DNA from: Novispirillum itersonii
Lineage (GTDB): Bacteria; Pseudomonadota; Alphaproteobacteria; Rhodospirillales; Rhodospirillaceae
Direction of reading: 5' to 3'
NCBI RefSeq assembly: GCF_014205675.1
Contig: NZ_JACIIX010000003.1
Coordinates: 293,983-357,982, forward strand
DNA length: 64,000 nucleotides
How positions within the stretch are numbered: the first letter of the stretch is position 1; the number at the start of each line of letters is the position of its first letter. Positions 17,737 through 26,240 of this stretch are shown here, piece by piece. Made by a program: the position numbers and the translations under genes. The notes beneath the pieces were generated by a model. That model had not been told where the DNA came from and made no database searches. It was given only the letters and a program-made list of their open reading frames with translations.

Positions 17737-18405
17737 ATGCGAATTCTGTATCATCACTGGCTGTCACCGTTCGCACGGAAGGTCAGGCTGGTCCTTGGCG
17801 AGAAGCGTCTGGACGTCACCGAAACCCTTCAGGCCGACTGGGACCGCAGTGACCAGTTTCTGGCGCTGAACCCGGCTGGGGAAGTTCCGGTTCTGATCGA
17901 GCCGAACGGGCTGGTCCTGTGCGATTCGCAGACCATCTGCGAATATCTGGAAGAAACCTATACCGAGGTGCCGCTGCTGCCGCGCTCGGTGCCGGAGCGG
18001 GCGGAAACCCGCCGTCTGGTGGCATGGTTTGACCGGAAGTTCCAGCAGGAAGTCACTCATCCGCTGGTCAGCGAAAAGCTGATGAAGCGGATGCTGGGCG
18101 GCGATCCGCCGGACTCCCGCTGGGTGCGGGTCGGGCGGACCAACATCCACACCCATCTGGCCTATATCACCTGGCTGACCGAGCGGCGGAAGTGGCTGGC
18201 GGGCGGGGCGATGACGCTGGCTGACATCACGGCGGCGGCCCATCTGTCGCTGATCGACTACATCGGCGATGTGCCGTGGGATGACCATCCCTTTGCCAAG
18301 GACTGGTACGTGCGGATTAAAAGCCGTCCCTGCTTCCGGCCCCTGCTGAAGGAAGTGATTCCCGGCGTTCTGCCGCCGAAGCATTACGCCGACCTTGATT
18401 TCTGA
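17737..18405 (+). CDS. Glutathione S-transferase family protein
   Basis: A 222-residue protein with an N-terminal thioredoxin fold (MRILYHHWLSPFARKVRLVLGEK, then NPAGEVPVL with the cis-Pro, and DSQTICEYLEE contacting glutathione) and an all-helical C-terminal domain (MTLADITAAAHLSLIDYIGDVPW). The catalytic position follows HHWLSPF, so Ser10 is the likely thiol-activating residue. The substrate is unknown. It is divergent from the HugZ-like gene by 95 bases. Confidence 0.9.
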   Translation: MRILYHHWLSPFARKVRLVLGEKRLDVTETLQADWDRSDQFLALNPAGEVPVLIEPNGLVLCDSQTICEYLEETYTEVPLLPRSVPERAETRRLVAWFDRKFQQEVTHPLVSEKLMKRMLGGDPPDSRWVRVGRTNIHTHLAYITWLTERRKWLAGGAMTLADITAAAHLSLIDYIGDVPWDDHPFAKDWYVRIKSRPCFRPLLKEVIPGVLPPKHYADLDF

Positions 18406-18435
18406 CCGCCTGCCCGGCGGGTCCGCATCAGGAAA

Positions 18436-18468
18436 AACACCCCGGTCAGCGTCCGCTGCCGGGGTGTT
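18436..18468. terminator. Terminator between the GST and TSUP genes
   Basis: AACACCCCGG pairs with CCGGGGTGTT, extended inside by CAGC/GCTG around the loop GTCC with one bulged T. Reading on the minus strand it is followed by five T, so it best serves the TSUP permease gene. It also sits 30 bases after the GST stop. Confidence 0.85.
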
Positions 18469-18502
18469 CTGTTGTGGCAGGCATTGAGAAGGGGCAGGGC
18501 TG

Positions 18503-19267
18503 TTACCGGAAGTACTGCCAGAAGTACCGGCCGATCATGATCACGCACATGGTGACGATCAGCGGACGGATGTACTTCGATCCGCCCTTGACCACGGCGA
18601 TAGAACCCAGACTGGCCCCGATCACCTGCCCGCACATCATGGTCAGGGCGATCGCCCACAGGATTTTGCCGCTGAAAATGAACACCCCCACCGAGGCAAG
18701 GTTGCTGGCAAAATTCATCGCCTTGGCATGGGCGGTGGCCCGCACCAGATTCTGGCCGCGCAGGGTGACTCCGGCCAGCGCAAAGAACGACCCGGTGCCG
18801 GGGCCGAACATGCCATCGTACAGCCCGATCGTGGGGACGACGAACAGGCGGTAGGCCAGCCGTCCGATCCGGGGTTTGCCGTCGACGTCCCCGGCCCGGG
18901 GGGCAAGGGCAAAGTACAGGGCGATGCCGATCAGCACGCTGGGGATAATGATGTCCAACGCCTTGGCATCAATGAAGTGCAGGGCAATGGTGCCAACCAC
19001 CGATCCGGCGAGGGCGGCGACAAACGGCCACGCCACATCAACCGGGCGCAGCATTCCCATCCGGATCATGGTCAGGGTGGCGGTCAGGCTGCCGGAGCTG
19101 GCCTGCATTTTGTTGGTGGCCAGTGCCAGCAGCGGCGGAATTCCCGACAGCAGCAGGGCGGGAATGGTGATCAGGCCGCCGCCTCCGGCCATGGCATCGA
19201 GGAATCCGGCGACCAGAGCCACCGCAAACAGGATGGCCAGCACATCATAACCCAGTGAAAAATCCAC
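18503..19267 (-). CDS. TSUP (TauE/SafE) family permease, YfcA-like
   Basis: A 254-residue inner-membrane protein with about eight hydrophobic segments. The two family repeats are visible as GFLDAMAGGGGLITIPALLLSG (N-terminal) and VPTIGLYDGMFGPGTGSFFAL (C-terminal). Family members move sulfite, sulfoacetate or other small organic anions; the substrate cannot be read from sequence or context. It starts 145 bases downstream of ptsI in the same direction, probably from its own promoter. Confidence 0.9.
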   Translation of the reverse strand: MDFSLGYDVLAILFAVALVAGFLDAMAGGGGLITIPALLLSGIPPLLALATNKMQASSGSLTATLTMIRMGMLRPVDVAWPFVAALAGSVVGTIALHFIDAKALDIIIPSVLIGIALYFALAPRAGDVDGKPRIGRLAYRLFVVPTIGLYDGMFGPGTGSFFALAGVTLRGQNLVRATAHAKAMNFASNLASVGVFIFSGKILWAIALTMMCGQVIGASLGSIAVVKGGSKYIRPLIVTMCVIMIGRYFWQYFR

Positions 19268-19412
19268 GGCAGTCCTCGCCTGTTCCGGTCCAGCCGGGGC
19301 GTACTGTCAGCCAACAGTCAGGCCGGACCCCGGGGGAGGCCGACAATAGACCGCCCCCGGTGGGGCCGGAAGCCGGATTCTTGTCCGGTAGGACACCGGC
19401 TTTGCGCAGAGG

Positions 19413-21191
19413 TCAGGAAAACTCGTCGACCAGTGCGGCGATCCGGAGCGGATCAAATTCCGCCATCACCCGCCGGGCGAAGGCTTCGGTGTCCATATGG
19501 CTGATCCGCCGGATCCGCTGTTTCACCCGGGGCAGGCTGCCCGCCGCCATCGACAGCTCGCGGATACCCATGCCCAGCAGCAGCGGGGCAAACCGGGGAT
19601 CCCCGGCAATTTCACCGCAGACACTGATCGGGATCCCGGCCCGCAGGGCGGCCCCGGTGGTGAAGTGAATCAGCCGCAGCACCGCCGGATGCAGTGGATT
19701 GTACAGATGGGCCACCGTTTCGTCGGTGCGGTCGATGGCCAGGGTGTACTGGGTCAGGTCGTTGGTGCCGATGGCGAAAAAGTCTGAGACCAGCGCCAGC
19801 GCATCCGCCGCAAGGGCCGCCCCCGGGATCTCGATCATGATGCCGATCGGCGGCAGGGTCTCCGGTACCGGGGTCCCGTTGGCCTTCAGGCGGGCATGGA
19901 CGGTTTCCGCCGCTGTCCGCACCGCCCGGATTTCGTCGCAGTTGGCGACCATCGGCACCAGAATCCGCACCGGCCCGTGGACGGCGGCCCGCAGAATCGC
20001 TGCCAGCTGGGCCTCCAGCACCTGCGGTGCCGACAGCAGGAAGCGTACCGCCCGCAGGCCGAGGGCCGGGTTGTCCGGCAGGCTGGTGCCGCTGGCCGAG
20101 GTCAGTTTGTCGCCACCGGCATCCAGCACGCGCACCGTCACCGTACGGCCCTGCATCCGTTCAATCACCGACCGCAGCACCGCATACTGCTCATCTTCCG
20201 TCGGCCAGTCCGGGCGGTTCATGAACAGGAATTCGCTGCGCAGCAGGCCGATTCCCTCGGCCCCGGCATGCAGAACGGCCTCGGCTTCGGTCGGCAGTTC
20301 GATGTTGGCCATCAGGCGCACCGCCACCCCGTCGGTGGTGACGGCGGGCAGATCCTTCAGGCGGGTCAGGGCCCGGCGGCCCCGCAGATAGTCGGCCCGC
20401 TTGATCCGGTAGGCGGCGAGGGTGTCGGCGCAGGGATGCAGGATCACCTGACCGTCGAGGCCGTCAATGATGACGGTTTCGCCGCCCCGCACCGCCCGGG
20501 TCAGATCCGGCACCGCCAGAACGGCCGGCAGGTCCAGCGACCGCGCCATGATGGCGGTATGGCTCTGGGCCCCACCCGACTCGGTGGCGAAGCCATGGAC
20601 ATACTGCGGATCGAACATGGCGGTGTCGGCCGGGGTCAGCTCCCGGCTGATCACCACCGCCCGGCGCGGCAGATTGTCGAAGGCCTTGACCGTGGTCTTG
20701 GTCAGGTTGCGGATCAGCCGCTGCCCGACCTCGCGGATGTCATCGGCCCGGCCCGCCAGATAGGCGTCATTCATCGACGCAAAGGCTTCGGCCAGATCGG
20801 CGATGACGGTGCGGACGGCGGCCTCGGCGTTGATGCGGTCCCGCTCAATCCGCTGTTCCACCCCGCGTACCAGACGGGACCCTTGCAGCATGTGGCCGTA
20901 GGCATCCAGCATGAAGCCGAGTTCTTCCCCGGCGTGGGCGGGCAGTTTCTCCGCCTTGCCGCGCAGCACGTTCAGCTGCCGCTGGGCGGCGGCGACTGCC
21001 TGAGCAAAGCGCTTTTTCTCGGCGGTGACCCGGTTGGCGGCAATCCGGTATTCCGGGGCGCGCACATCGCCGGGGTCATGGAAATGGACAACACCGATCA
21101 CCACCCCGGGGCCGACGGCGAGGCCCCGGAACACCTGTTCCTCGCGGGGGCCGCCGACGCAGCAGCGGCCGGGGGGTGGATCATTCTTCAT
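19413..21191 (-). CDS. ptsI: PTS phosphoenolpyruvate-protein phosphotransferase (Enzyme I)
   Basis: A 592-residue Enzyme I that takes phosphate from PEP and passes it to HPr. The phospho-His is H211 in GGAQSHTAIMARSLDLPAV. The PEP-binding domain follows, with GIGLLRSEFLFM, DFFAIGTNDLTQYTLAIDR and the active Cys in ISVCGEIAGDP. It lacks the GAF domain of PtsP. The gene overlaps ptsH by 11 bases. With no sugar permease in the window, the relay is probably regulatory. Confidence 0.96.
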   Translation of the reverse strand: MKNDPPPGRCCVGGPREEQVFRGLAVGPGVVIGVVHFHDPGDVRAPEYRIAANRVTAEKKRFAQAVAAAQRQLNVLRGKAEKLPAHAGEELGFMLDAYGHMLQGSRLVRGVEQRIERDRINAEAAVRTVIADLAEAFASMNDAYLAGRADDIREVGQRLIRNLTKTTVKAFDNLPRRAVVISRELTPADTAMFDPQYVHGFATESGGAQSHTAIMARSLDLPAVLAVPDLTRAVRGGETVIIDGLDGQVILHPCADTLAAYRIKRADYLRGRRALTRLKDLPAVTTDGVAVRLMANIELPTEAEAVLHAGAEGIGLLRSEFLFMNRPDWPTEDEQYAVLRSVIERMQGRTVTVRVLDAGGDKLTSASGTSLPDNPALGLRAVRFLLSAPQVLEAQLAAILRAAVHGPVRILVPMVANCDEIRAVRTAAETVHARLKANGTPVPETLPPIGIMIEIPGAALAADALALVSDFFAIGTNDLTQYTLAIDRTDETVAHLYNPLHPAVLRLIHFTTGAALRAGIPISVCGEIAGDPRFAPLLLGMGIRELSMAAGSLPRVKQRIRRISHMDTEAFARRVMAEFDPLRIAALVDEFS

Positions 21192-21495
21192 CGAACTTGT
21201 CGTCCACCAGCTTGCCGAGTCCCTCCAGAGCCTCCCGCGCCTGCGTGCCGGTGGCCCGCAGCTCGATGGTGGTGCCGGGCGAGGCTGCCAGCATCATCAG
21301 CCCCATGATTGAGCGGCCGGAGACGGTTTCGCCCCGGTTGGTGACGCGGACGTCGGCGTCAAAGGTTTCCGCCAGTTTGACGAACTTGGCGGCGGCGCGG
21401 GCATGCAGGCCCCGGCTGTTGGTAATGGTGGCCTTACGGAACACCGAACCGTCGGTATCGGTGGAAATCAGGCTGTCAGCGGCGAGATCGGACAT
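21181..21495 (-). CDS. ptsH: Phosphocarrier protein HPr
   Basis: A 104-residue HPr with the phosphorylated His31 in NSRGLHARAA and the regulatory serine S62 in SGRSIMGLMML, the site modified by HPr kinase. About 17 unconserved residues precede the core, longer than E. coli HPr (85 residues). It hands phosphate from Enzyme I to EIIA and can be locked by Ser phosphorylation, so HprK, encoded in the same cluster, is the expected partner. Confidence 0.95.
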   Translation of the reverse strand: MSDLAADSLISTDTDGSVFRKATITNSRGLHARAAAKFVKLAETFDADVRVTNRGETVSGRSIMGLMMLAASPGTTIELRATGTQAREALEGLGKLVDDKFDEE

Positions 21496-21592
21496 AACGG
21501 GTTCCTCCCGGGCGGTTTTTTGCCTTTGGATGACGGGGTGGGCCCGTCATCGGGCCCGTCATCGGGGACGTCTTCAGGGGCAGGCTGACAGA

Positions 21593-21991
21593 TTATTTGT
21601 TCAGCAGCTTCGAGGCGACATTGATGTATTTCCGTCCGGCGTCCTGCGCGGCCAGAACGGCATCGGCAAGGGCCATGTCGTTGCGCACGCTGGCCAGCTT
21701 GATCAGCATTGGCAGATTGACCCCGGCGATCACTTCCACCTTGGCCTTGCCCATGATCGAGATCGCCAGATTGGACGGGGTGCCGCCGAACATGTCGGTC
21801 AGGACCACGACCCCGCTGCCGTCTTCAACCCGGCCGACGTTGTCGAGAATATCGGCGCGCCGCTGTTCCATATCATCGTCCGGTCCGATGCAGACCGAGG
21901 CCACCCCTGCCTGCGGGCCGACCACATGCTCCAGCGCAGCGATCAGTTCATCCGCCAGCCGGCCGTGGGTGACGAGTACCATTCCAATCAT
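21593..21991 (-). CDS. manX: PTS EIIA, mannose-type family
   Basis: A 132-residue single-domain EIIA-Man protein with the phosphorylatable His9 in VLVTHGRLADELIAA and VVVLTDMFGGTPSNLA. Neither EIIB nor the membrane subunits are nearby, so it probably acts as a regulatory phosphoprotein, as proposed for alphaproteobacterial PTS clusters. It lies 75 bases after rapZ and 97 bases before ptsH in the same direction. The spacer before ptsH holds two direct copies of a GGGCCCGTCATC unit. Confidence 0.93.
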   Translation of the reverse strand: MIGMVLVTHGRLADELIAALEHVVGPQAGVASVCIGPDDDMEQRRADILDNVGRVEDGSGVVVLTDMFGGTPSNLAISIMGKAKVEVIAGVNLPMLIKLASVRNDMALADAVLAAQDAGRKYINVASKLLNK

Positions 21992-22066
21992 CCGCGCGTT
22001 TCCCCTCAGGTTCAGTATGCCGTGTCTGCTTCTTTGGTCCGGCCCCGGCAGGGTCCGGTGGGCAGC

Positions 22067-22999
22067 TCAGACGCCGCCACGGAGATGTGGGGCATCCGGT
22101 GTGGACGCCGAGAGTGTGCCCGGCATATCGCGATGCCGCAAGGTCGGACGTCGCCCGATCGTCGCCAGCCAGTCAAAAAGGTGTTCGGCCACAAAGACGG
22201 AGCGGTGTTTGCCGCCGGTACAGCCGACGGCAATCGTCAGATAGGACTTTCCCTCGTCCTCATAGCGGGGCAGCAGGGGGCCGATCAGGGTTTTCAGGCT
22301 GTCGAGGAAGCCGGGCAGGGCCGGATCGGCGCTGATATAAGCGCCGACCTCGGGGGACTGGCCGGTTTTCGGGCGCAGCTCATCGACGTAGTGCGGGTTG
22401 CGCAGGAAGCGCACGTCAAACACCAGATCGGCTTCCCGCGGCAGCCCGTTGCGGAAGCCGAAAGACATCACCACCACACTCATGCCGGGGTTGGCATCGG
22501 TGCCGAACTGCTTTTCCACCAGCGCCCGGAAGTCGGCCACCGGCAGGCGGGAGGTGTCGATCACCGCGTCGGCGCGGTCCCGCAGCATGGAAACCATCTG
22601 CCGTTCCAGCGCGATGCCGTCGGGCAGTGGCAGGTCCCCGCCAATGGGGTGGCGGCGCCGGGTTTCGGTGAAACGCCGGGCCAGAACATGGTCGTCGGCA
22701 TCGAGAAACAGCAGATCGACGTCCAGATCCGGGTGGGTGCGCAGGGCTTCGGTCACGTTCAGCAGACGGCTGACGTCAAAGTCCCGGGTGCGGATATCAA
22801 TGCCCACCGCCAGCGGTTTGCGCATCCCCGGGCAGGTGTCCCCGACCAGACGTTCCAGCAGGCCGAGCGGCAGGTTATCCACCGCCTCATAGCCCATGTC
22901 CTCAAAGGCCTTCAGGGCGGTGGATTTTCCGGCCCCGGACAGGCCGGTGACGATGACGACCCGTTCGCCGGGGGGAAGGGGGGAGGGGGAGGTATTCAT
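22067..22999 (-). CDS. rapZ: RNase adapter protein RapZ (YvcJ family nucleotide-binding protein)
   Basis: A 310-residue P-loop protein with Walker A TGLSGAGKST (18-27), DLLFLDADDHVLARRF in the middle and the C-terminal SYLTIAVGCTGGKHRSVFVAEHL. In enterobacteria RapZ senses glucosamine-6-phosphate and guides RNase E onto a small RNA; in alphaproteobacteria it travels with hprK and PTS genes, as here. It overlaps hprK by four bases (ATGA). Confidence 0.95.
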   Translation of the reverse strand: MNTSPSPLPPGERVVIVTGLSGAGKSTALKAFEDMGYEAVDNLPLGLLERLVGDTCPGMRKPLAVGIDIRTRDFDVSRLLNVTEALRTHPDLDVDLLFLDADDHVLARRFTETRRRHPIGGDLPLPDGIALERQMVSMLRDRADAVIDTSRLPVADFRALVEKQFGTDANPGMSVVVMSFGFRNGLPREADLVFDVRFLRNPHYVDELRPKTGQSPEVGAYISADPALPGFLDSLKTLIGPLLPRYEDEGKSYLTIAVGCTGGKHRSVFVAEHLFDWLATIGRRPTLRHRDMPGTLSASTPDAPHLRGGV

Positions 23000-23442
23000 G
23001 AGACCAGCACCACATCACCGGTGATCATACGGACAGCCAGCCGGACCTTGGCCGGGGCGGAGGTCTGGAACGGGTCCAGATGCAGGCGGGGCACGGCGAC
23101 CCCGAAGAGGTCAACGGTTTCCCGGGGGGGGAGCCGCTCCGGCACCTGCCCCGGGCACAGATCGAACAGCAGGCGCACCGGGGCCTCCTTGATATGGCCG
23201 ACCCGGACCAGCCCCAGTCCCCGCACTTCCAGCACTCCGGCCATTTCGGGGCGGGAGGTGGCGATCAGGGTATCCCCGTCCCAGCCGGATTCCGTGTGGT
23301 ACGCGCAGTAGTCATCCCCGACCAGAACGGCCCCGCCCTCAATCAGGCGCAGGGCCAGATCGGACTTGCCGCTGCCGGATGGGCCGCGTAGCAGAACCCC
23401 ATGACCATCAATGGAAACGCAGGTGGCGTGGATCATCGTCAT
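22996..23442 (-). CDS. hprK: HPr kinase/phosphorylase, short alphaproteobacterial form
   Basis: A 148-residue protein that is only the catalytic half of the roughly 310-residue Firmicutes HprK. Walker A is RGPSGSGKSDLALRL (19-33), the signature is VLEVRGLGLVRVGHI, and VGDDYCAYH supplies acidic residues. It should phosphorylate HPr on Ser62. It is the first gene of hprK-rapZ-manX-ptsH-ptsI. Many alphaproteobacteria have the ChvG/ChvI two-component genes just upstream; here a divergent Sel1-like gene takes that place. Confidence 0.94.
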   Translation of the reverse strand: MTMIHATCVSIDGHGVLLRGPSGSGKSDLALRLIEGGAVLVGDDYCAYHTESGWDGDTLIATSRPEMAGVLEVRGLGLVRVGHIKEAPVRLLFDLCPGQVPERLPPRETVDLFGVAVPRLHLDPFQTSAPAKVRLAVRMITGDVVLVS

Positions 23443-23570
23443 GATCAGAGAGTGTGTTTGCCGGGGGGTAAAGTCAACCGATGGGCCGGTTTTGCCCCGG
23501 ATTTCTCCCCGGTGGGTCCGGTGATAGTCCGACAGAACTGCTCGTCTTTGCTGCCTTCATGCTTTAGTAA

Positions 23571-23588
23571 GAGTGTCCTGCGACACTC
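23571..23588. promoter_or_regulatory. Inverted repeat between hprK and the Sel1-like gene
   Basis: GAGTGTC-CTGC-GACACTC has perfect 7-base arms in the 215-bp divergent spacer, 70 bases before the + strand ATG. There is no U-tract, so an operator is as likely as a weak hairpin. Confidence 0.35.
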
Positions 23589-23657
23589 CAGCAAAATGGC
23601 CGGGGCTGTGCCCGCGCCGCCTGTCCCGATTTTTCCTGTTCCGGATCCCCGCACCGC

Positions 23658-24239
23658 ATGATTCCCCGGTTGCTCCAGACGCTGACCCCGATGCTGCACT
23701 GCGGACTCCGCTGTGCGGTGGTGGCGGCTGTCTGTGCCGGTCCATGGATCGCCGGGGCCCCGGAAGCCCGGGCGCAGGCGATCAGTCTGGATCAGATCTA
23801 CCGGGATTCCCTGCGCGAGGAAAATGCCGGGGCGTTGCCGGGATACGTTTTGAACCGTGGCCTGCCCCCGTATCCGGAACCGAAACCGCCGGTGCCGGGC
23901 AGCGGCGAGGGGCGCCTTGGGGCGGGTGTGGTTGAAACCCAGCTGAACACGCAGATGGCGTGGAATGAGGTGCTGAAAAGCATCGCCGGCGGGCAGCCGA
24001 GTCCGTTTGCCGTTGATGCGGTGCGCCGCCGGGCAGAGCGCAGCGATCCGCAGGCGATTGAACTGCTGGCCTGGATGTTCACCAATGGCGTCGGTGTCAA
24101 ACGCGACCTGACGCAGGCGTTTGACCTGTACGTCAAGGCCGATGCGCTGGGCATCGCCAACGCCAAAGAAAACGCCAAGGCCGTGCTGAAGTCGATGCGG
24201 CCCGAGGAGCGCCGGACGGTGATGAATCCGTTCGGCTGA
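23658..24239 (+). CDS. Exported Sel1-like repeat protein of unknown function
   Basis: A 193-residue protein. The N-terminal hydrophobic stretch CGLRCAVVAAVCAGPWIAG followed by ARAQA indicates a signal peptide cut near residue 40. After a Pro-rich segment, residues about 130-165 (AIELLAWMFTNGVGVKRDLTQAFDLYVKADALGI) match a Sel1/TPR-like helical repeat used for protein contacts. It may serve as a periplasmic adaptor; no partner is evident. It is divergent from hprK. Confidence 0.75.
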   Translation: MIPRLLQTLTPMLHCGLRCAVVAAVCAGPWIAGAPEARAQAISLDQIYRDSLREENAGALPGYVLNRGLPPYPEPKPPVPGSGEGRLGAGVVETQLNTQMAWNEVLKSIAGGQPSPFAVDAVRRRAERSDPQAIELLAWMFTNGVGVKRDLTQAFDLYVKADALGIANAKENAKAVLKSMRPEERRTVMNPFG

Positions 24240-24330
24240 CCGTATCTGTTCTGCTGTCGGCTTGCGCCGGGGGCCGGGGATGATACTGTTTTCGCCCCTT
24301 TTTCGACTCGCCGCACCCGGATCCCTCCCC

Positions 24331-25212
24331 ATGCTGATGATTTTGTTCAATGTTATTGCGCCGGTTCTGATTCTGGCGGTCATCGGCTATGTGTGGGCGC
24401 GGCGGCAGCTGCCGTTTGATACTCCGGCGATGACCCTGCTGGTGACGGCGCTGGGGGCTCCGGCCCTGATTGTCGAGACCCTGCTGCGGGTGAATCTCGA
24501 CCTGTCCGTGCTGCTGGAAATGATGCTGGCCGCCCTGCTGACCCATCTGGCTTTCGTGGCGATCGGCTGGCTGATCCTGAAGGCGGCGAAACAGCCGATT
24601 TCGGCATTCCTGCCCTCTCTGGCCTTCGGCAATACCGGGAACATGGGGATTCCGCTGTGCCTGTTTGCTTTTGGCGATCATGGGCTGGCGCTGTCGATCG
24701 GGTATTTCACCCTCAATTCCATCTTTCTGTTCACGCTGGGATCACAGCTGGCCTCGGGGAAGGCGTCGCTGACCGATCTGGCACGGACCCCGATTGTCTA
24801 TGCGGTGCCGGTGGCGATCCTGATGATTGTGGCCGGGATCCAGATGCCGGTGTGGATCGGTAACACCCTGAAACTGCTGGGTGGAGTGATGATTCCGCTG
24901 ATGCTGATCGCGCTCGGGGTGTCGCTGTCGCGGCTGAAAATCACCAGTATCCGCCGCAGCGTCGGTATTGCCCTGATGCGGATTGTCATGGGTTTTGCTG
25001 TCGGCTGGGCAGTGGCATGGTTGCTGGGGCTGGACGGGGCGGCCCGGGGTGTGGTGGTGGTGCAGAGCGCCATGCCGGTGGCGATGTTCAATTATCTGTT
25101 TGCGGTCCGTTATAACAACCGGCCGGAAGAAGTGGCGGGCATCGCGGTGGTGTCGACCCTGATGTCCTTTATCCTGCTGCCGTTTATCCTGATGACGGTG
25201 ATGGATTTCTGA
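24331..25212 (+). CDS. AEC (auxin efflux carrier) family transporter
   Basis: A 293-residue inner-membrane protein of about ten hydrophobic segments in two five-TM halves, with SLAFGNTGNMGIPLC and the C-terminal VVVVQSAMPVAMFNYLFAVRYNNRPEEVAGIAVVSTL typical of the AEC family (malonate, malate or other organic-anion carriers such as MdcF). I start at ATG 24331 because the first TM begins at once; upstream in-frame codons add a poorly conserved stretch. The substrate is not predictable. It precedes accD by 129 bases. Confidence 0.9.
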   Translation: MLMILFNVIAPVLILAVIGYVWARRQLPFDTPAMTLLVTALGAPALIVETLLRVNLDLSVLLEMMLAALLTHLAFVAIGWLILKAAKQPISAFLPSLAFGNTGNMGIPLCLFAFGDHGLALSIGYFTLNSIFLFTLGSQLASGKASLTDLARTPIVYAVPVAILMIVAGIQMPVWIGNTLKLLGGVMIPLMLIALGVSLSRLKITSIRRSVGIALMRIVMGFAVGWAVAWLLGLDGAARGVVVVQSAMPVAMFNYLFAVRYNNRPEEVAGIAVVSTLMSFILLPFILMTVMDF

Positions 25213-25341
25213 TCCTGCGCCCGGTCCCGTCCGGTTCTGTCCCGGCAGATGCCGGTCTGCCCTGCACACCCCGGGCTGGACATCCGGGGCGGAGCGGTGC
25301 ATGTATTGGCATCTTTTTGACAGTATGGGGTTGCCCCACCG

Positions 25342-26238
25342 ATGAACTGGCTGACCAACTTCGTCCGCCCCAAGATCCAGCAGCTTGTCCGCCCGAAGGA
25401 GGTTCCTGATAACCTCTGGATCAAGTGCGGTGCCTGCGAACAGATGATCTTCCACCGGGAGCTGGAGAAGAATCTACAGGTCTGCACCCACTGCGGTCAT
25501 CACATGCGCCTGCCGGTGAAGAAGCGGCTGGAGCTGCTGTTCGATGACGGCAACTATAAGCGCATCGAGCTGCCGAAGGTGGCCGAGGATCCGCTGAAGT
25601 TCAAGGACCTCAAGGCCTATCCCGCCCGCATCAAGGAAGCCCGGTCGAAGACCGGGGAGCATGATGCCATCATCGTTGCCCATGGCGCGATGGGCGGCAT
25701 GGATGTGGTGATCGCCGCTTTTGACTTCTCCTATATGGGGGGGTCGATGGGCATGGCGGTCGGCGAGGGTCTGGTGGCGGCCGCCGAGCTGGCGATCGTG
25801 CAGGATGCGCCGCTGATCGTGGTTCCGGCCTCGGGCGGTGCGCGCATGCAGGAAGGCATTCTGTCGCTGATGCAGATGGCCCGTACCACCGTCGCGGTGG
25901 AAAAGGTGAAGGAACATGGTCTGCCGTACATCGTGCTGCTGACCGATCCGACCACCGGCGGCGTCACCGCCAGTTTCGCGATGCTGGGTGATATCCATGT
26001 CTCCGAGCCGGGGGCGACCATCGGCTTTGCCGGGGCCCGCGTGATTGAAAGCACCATCCGCCAGAAGCTGCCGGAAGGGTTCCAGAAGGCGGAATACCTG
26101 CGCGACCATGGCATGGTGGATGTGGTGGCCAAGCGCCATGATCTGCGCAAGACGCTGATCAATATCCTTGATCTGCTGCGCAACCGTGGCCCGGCCGGGC
26201 AGGTCGTGCCGCTGCGGACCCGGGTTGCGGCGGAATAA
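25342..26238 (+). CDS. accD: Acetyl-CoA carboxylase carboxyltransferase subunit beta
   Basis: A 298-residue subunit that, with AccA, moves the carboxyl group from carboxybiotin to acetyl-CoA to make malonyl-CoA. The zinc ribbon cysteines are C29, C32, C48 and C51. The crotonase-fold core shows SYMGGSMGMAVGEG, PASGGARMQEGILSLMQM and TTGGVTASFAMLGDI. The next gene, folC, starts 2 bases after the stop; accD-folC is a common pair. The trpA gene often found upstream is absent. Confidence 0.97.
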   Translation: MNWLTNFVRPKIQQLVRPKEVPDNLWIKCGACEQMIFHRELEKNLQVCTHCGHHMRLPVKKRLELLFDDGNYKRIELPKVAEDPLKFKDLKAYPARIKEARSKTGEHDAIIVAHGAMGGMDVVIAAFDFSYMGGSMGMAVGEGLVAAAELAIVQDAPLIVVPASGGARMQEGILSLMQMARTTVAVEKVKEHGLPYIVLLTDPTTGGVTASFAMLGDIHVSEPGATIGFAGARVIESTIRQKLPEGFQKAEYLRDHGMVDVVAKRHDLRKTLINILDLLRNRGPAGQVVPLRTRVAAE

Positions 26239-26240
26239 CC

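Noticed and set aside
19320..19375. Terminator between ptsI and the TSUP gene
   Set aside because: CCGGGGG and CCCCCGG face each other, but the stem is interrupted and there is no U-run on the minus strand.
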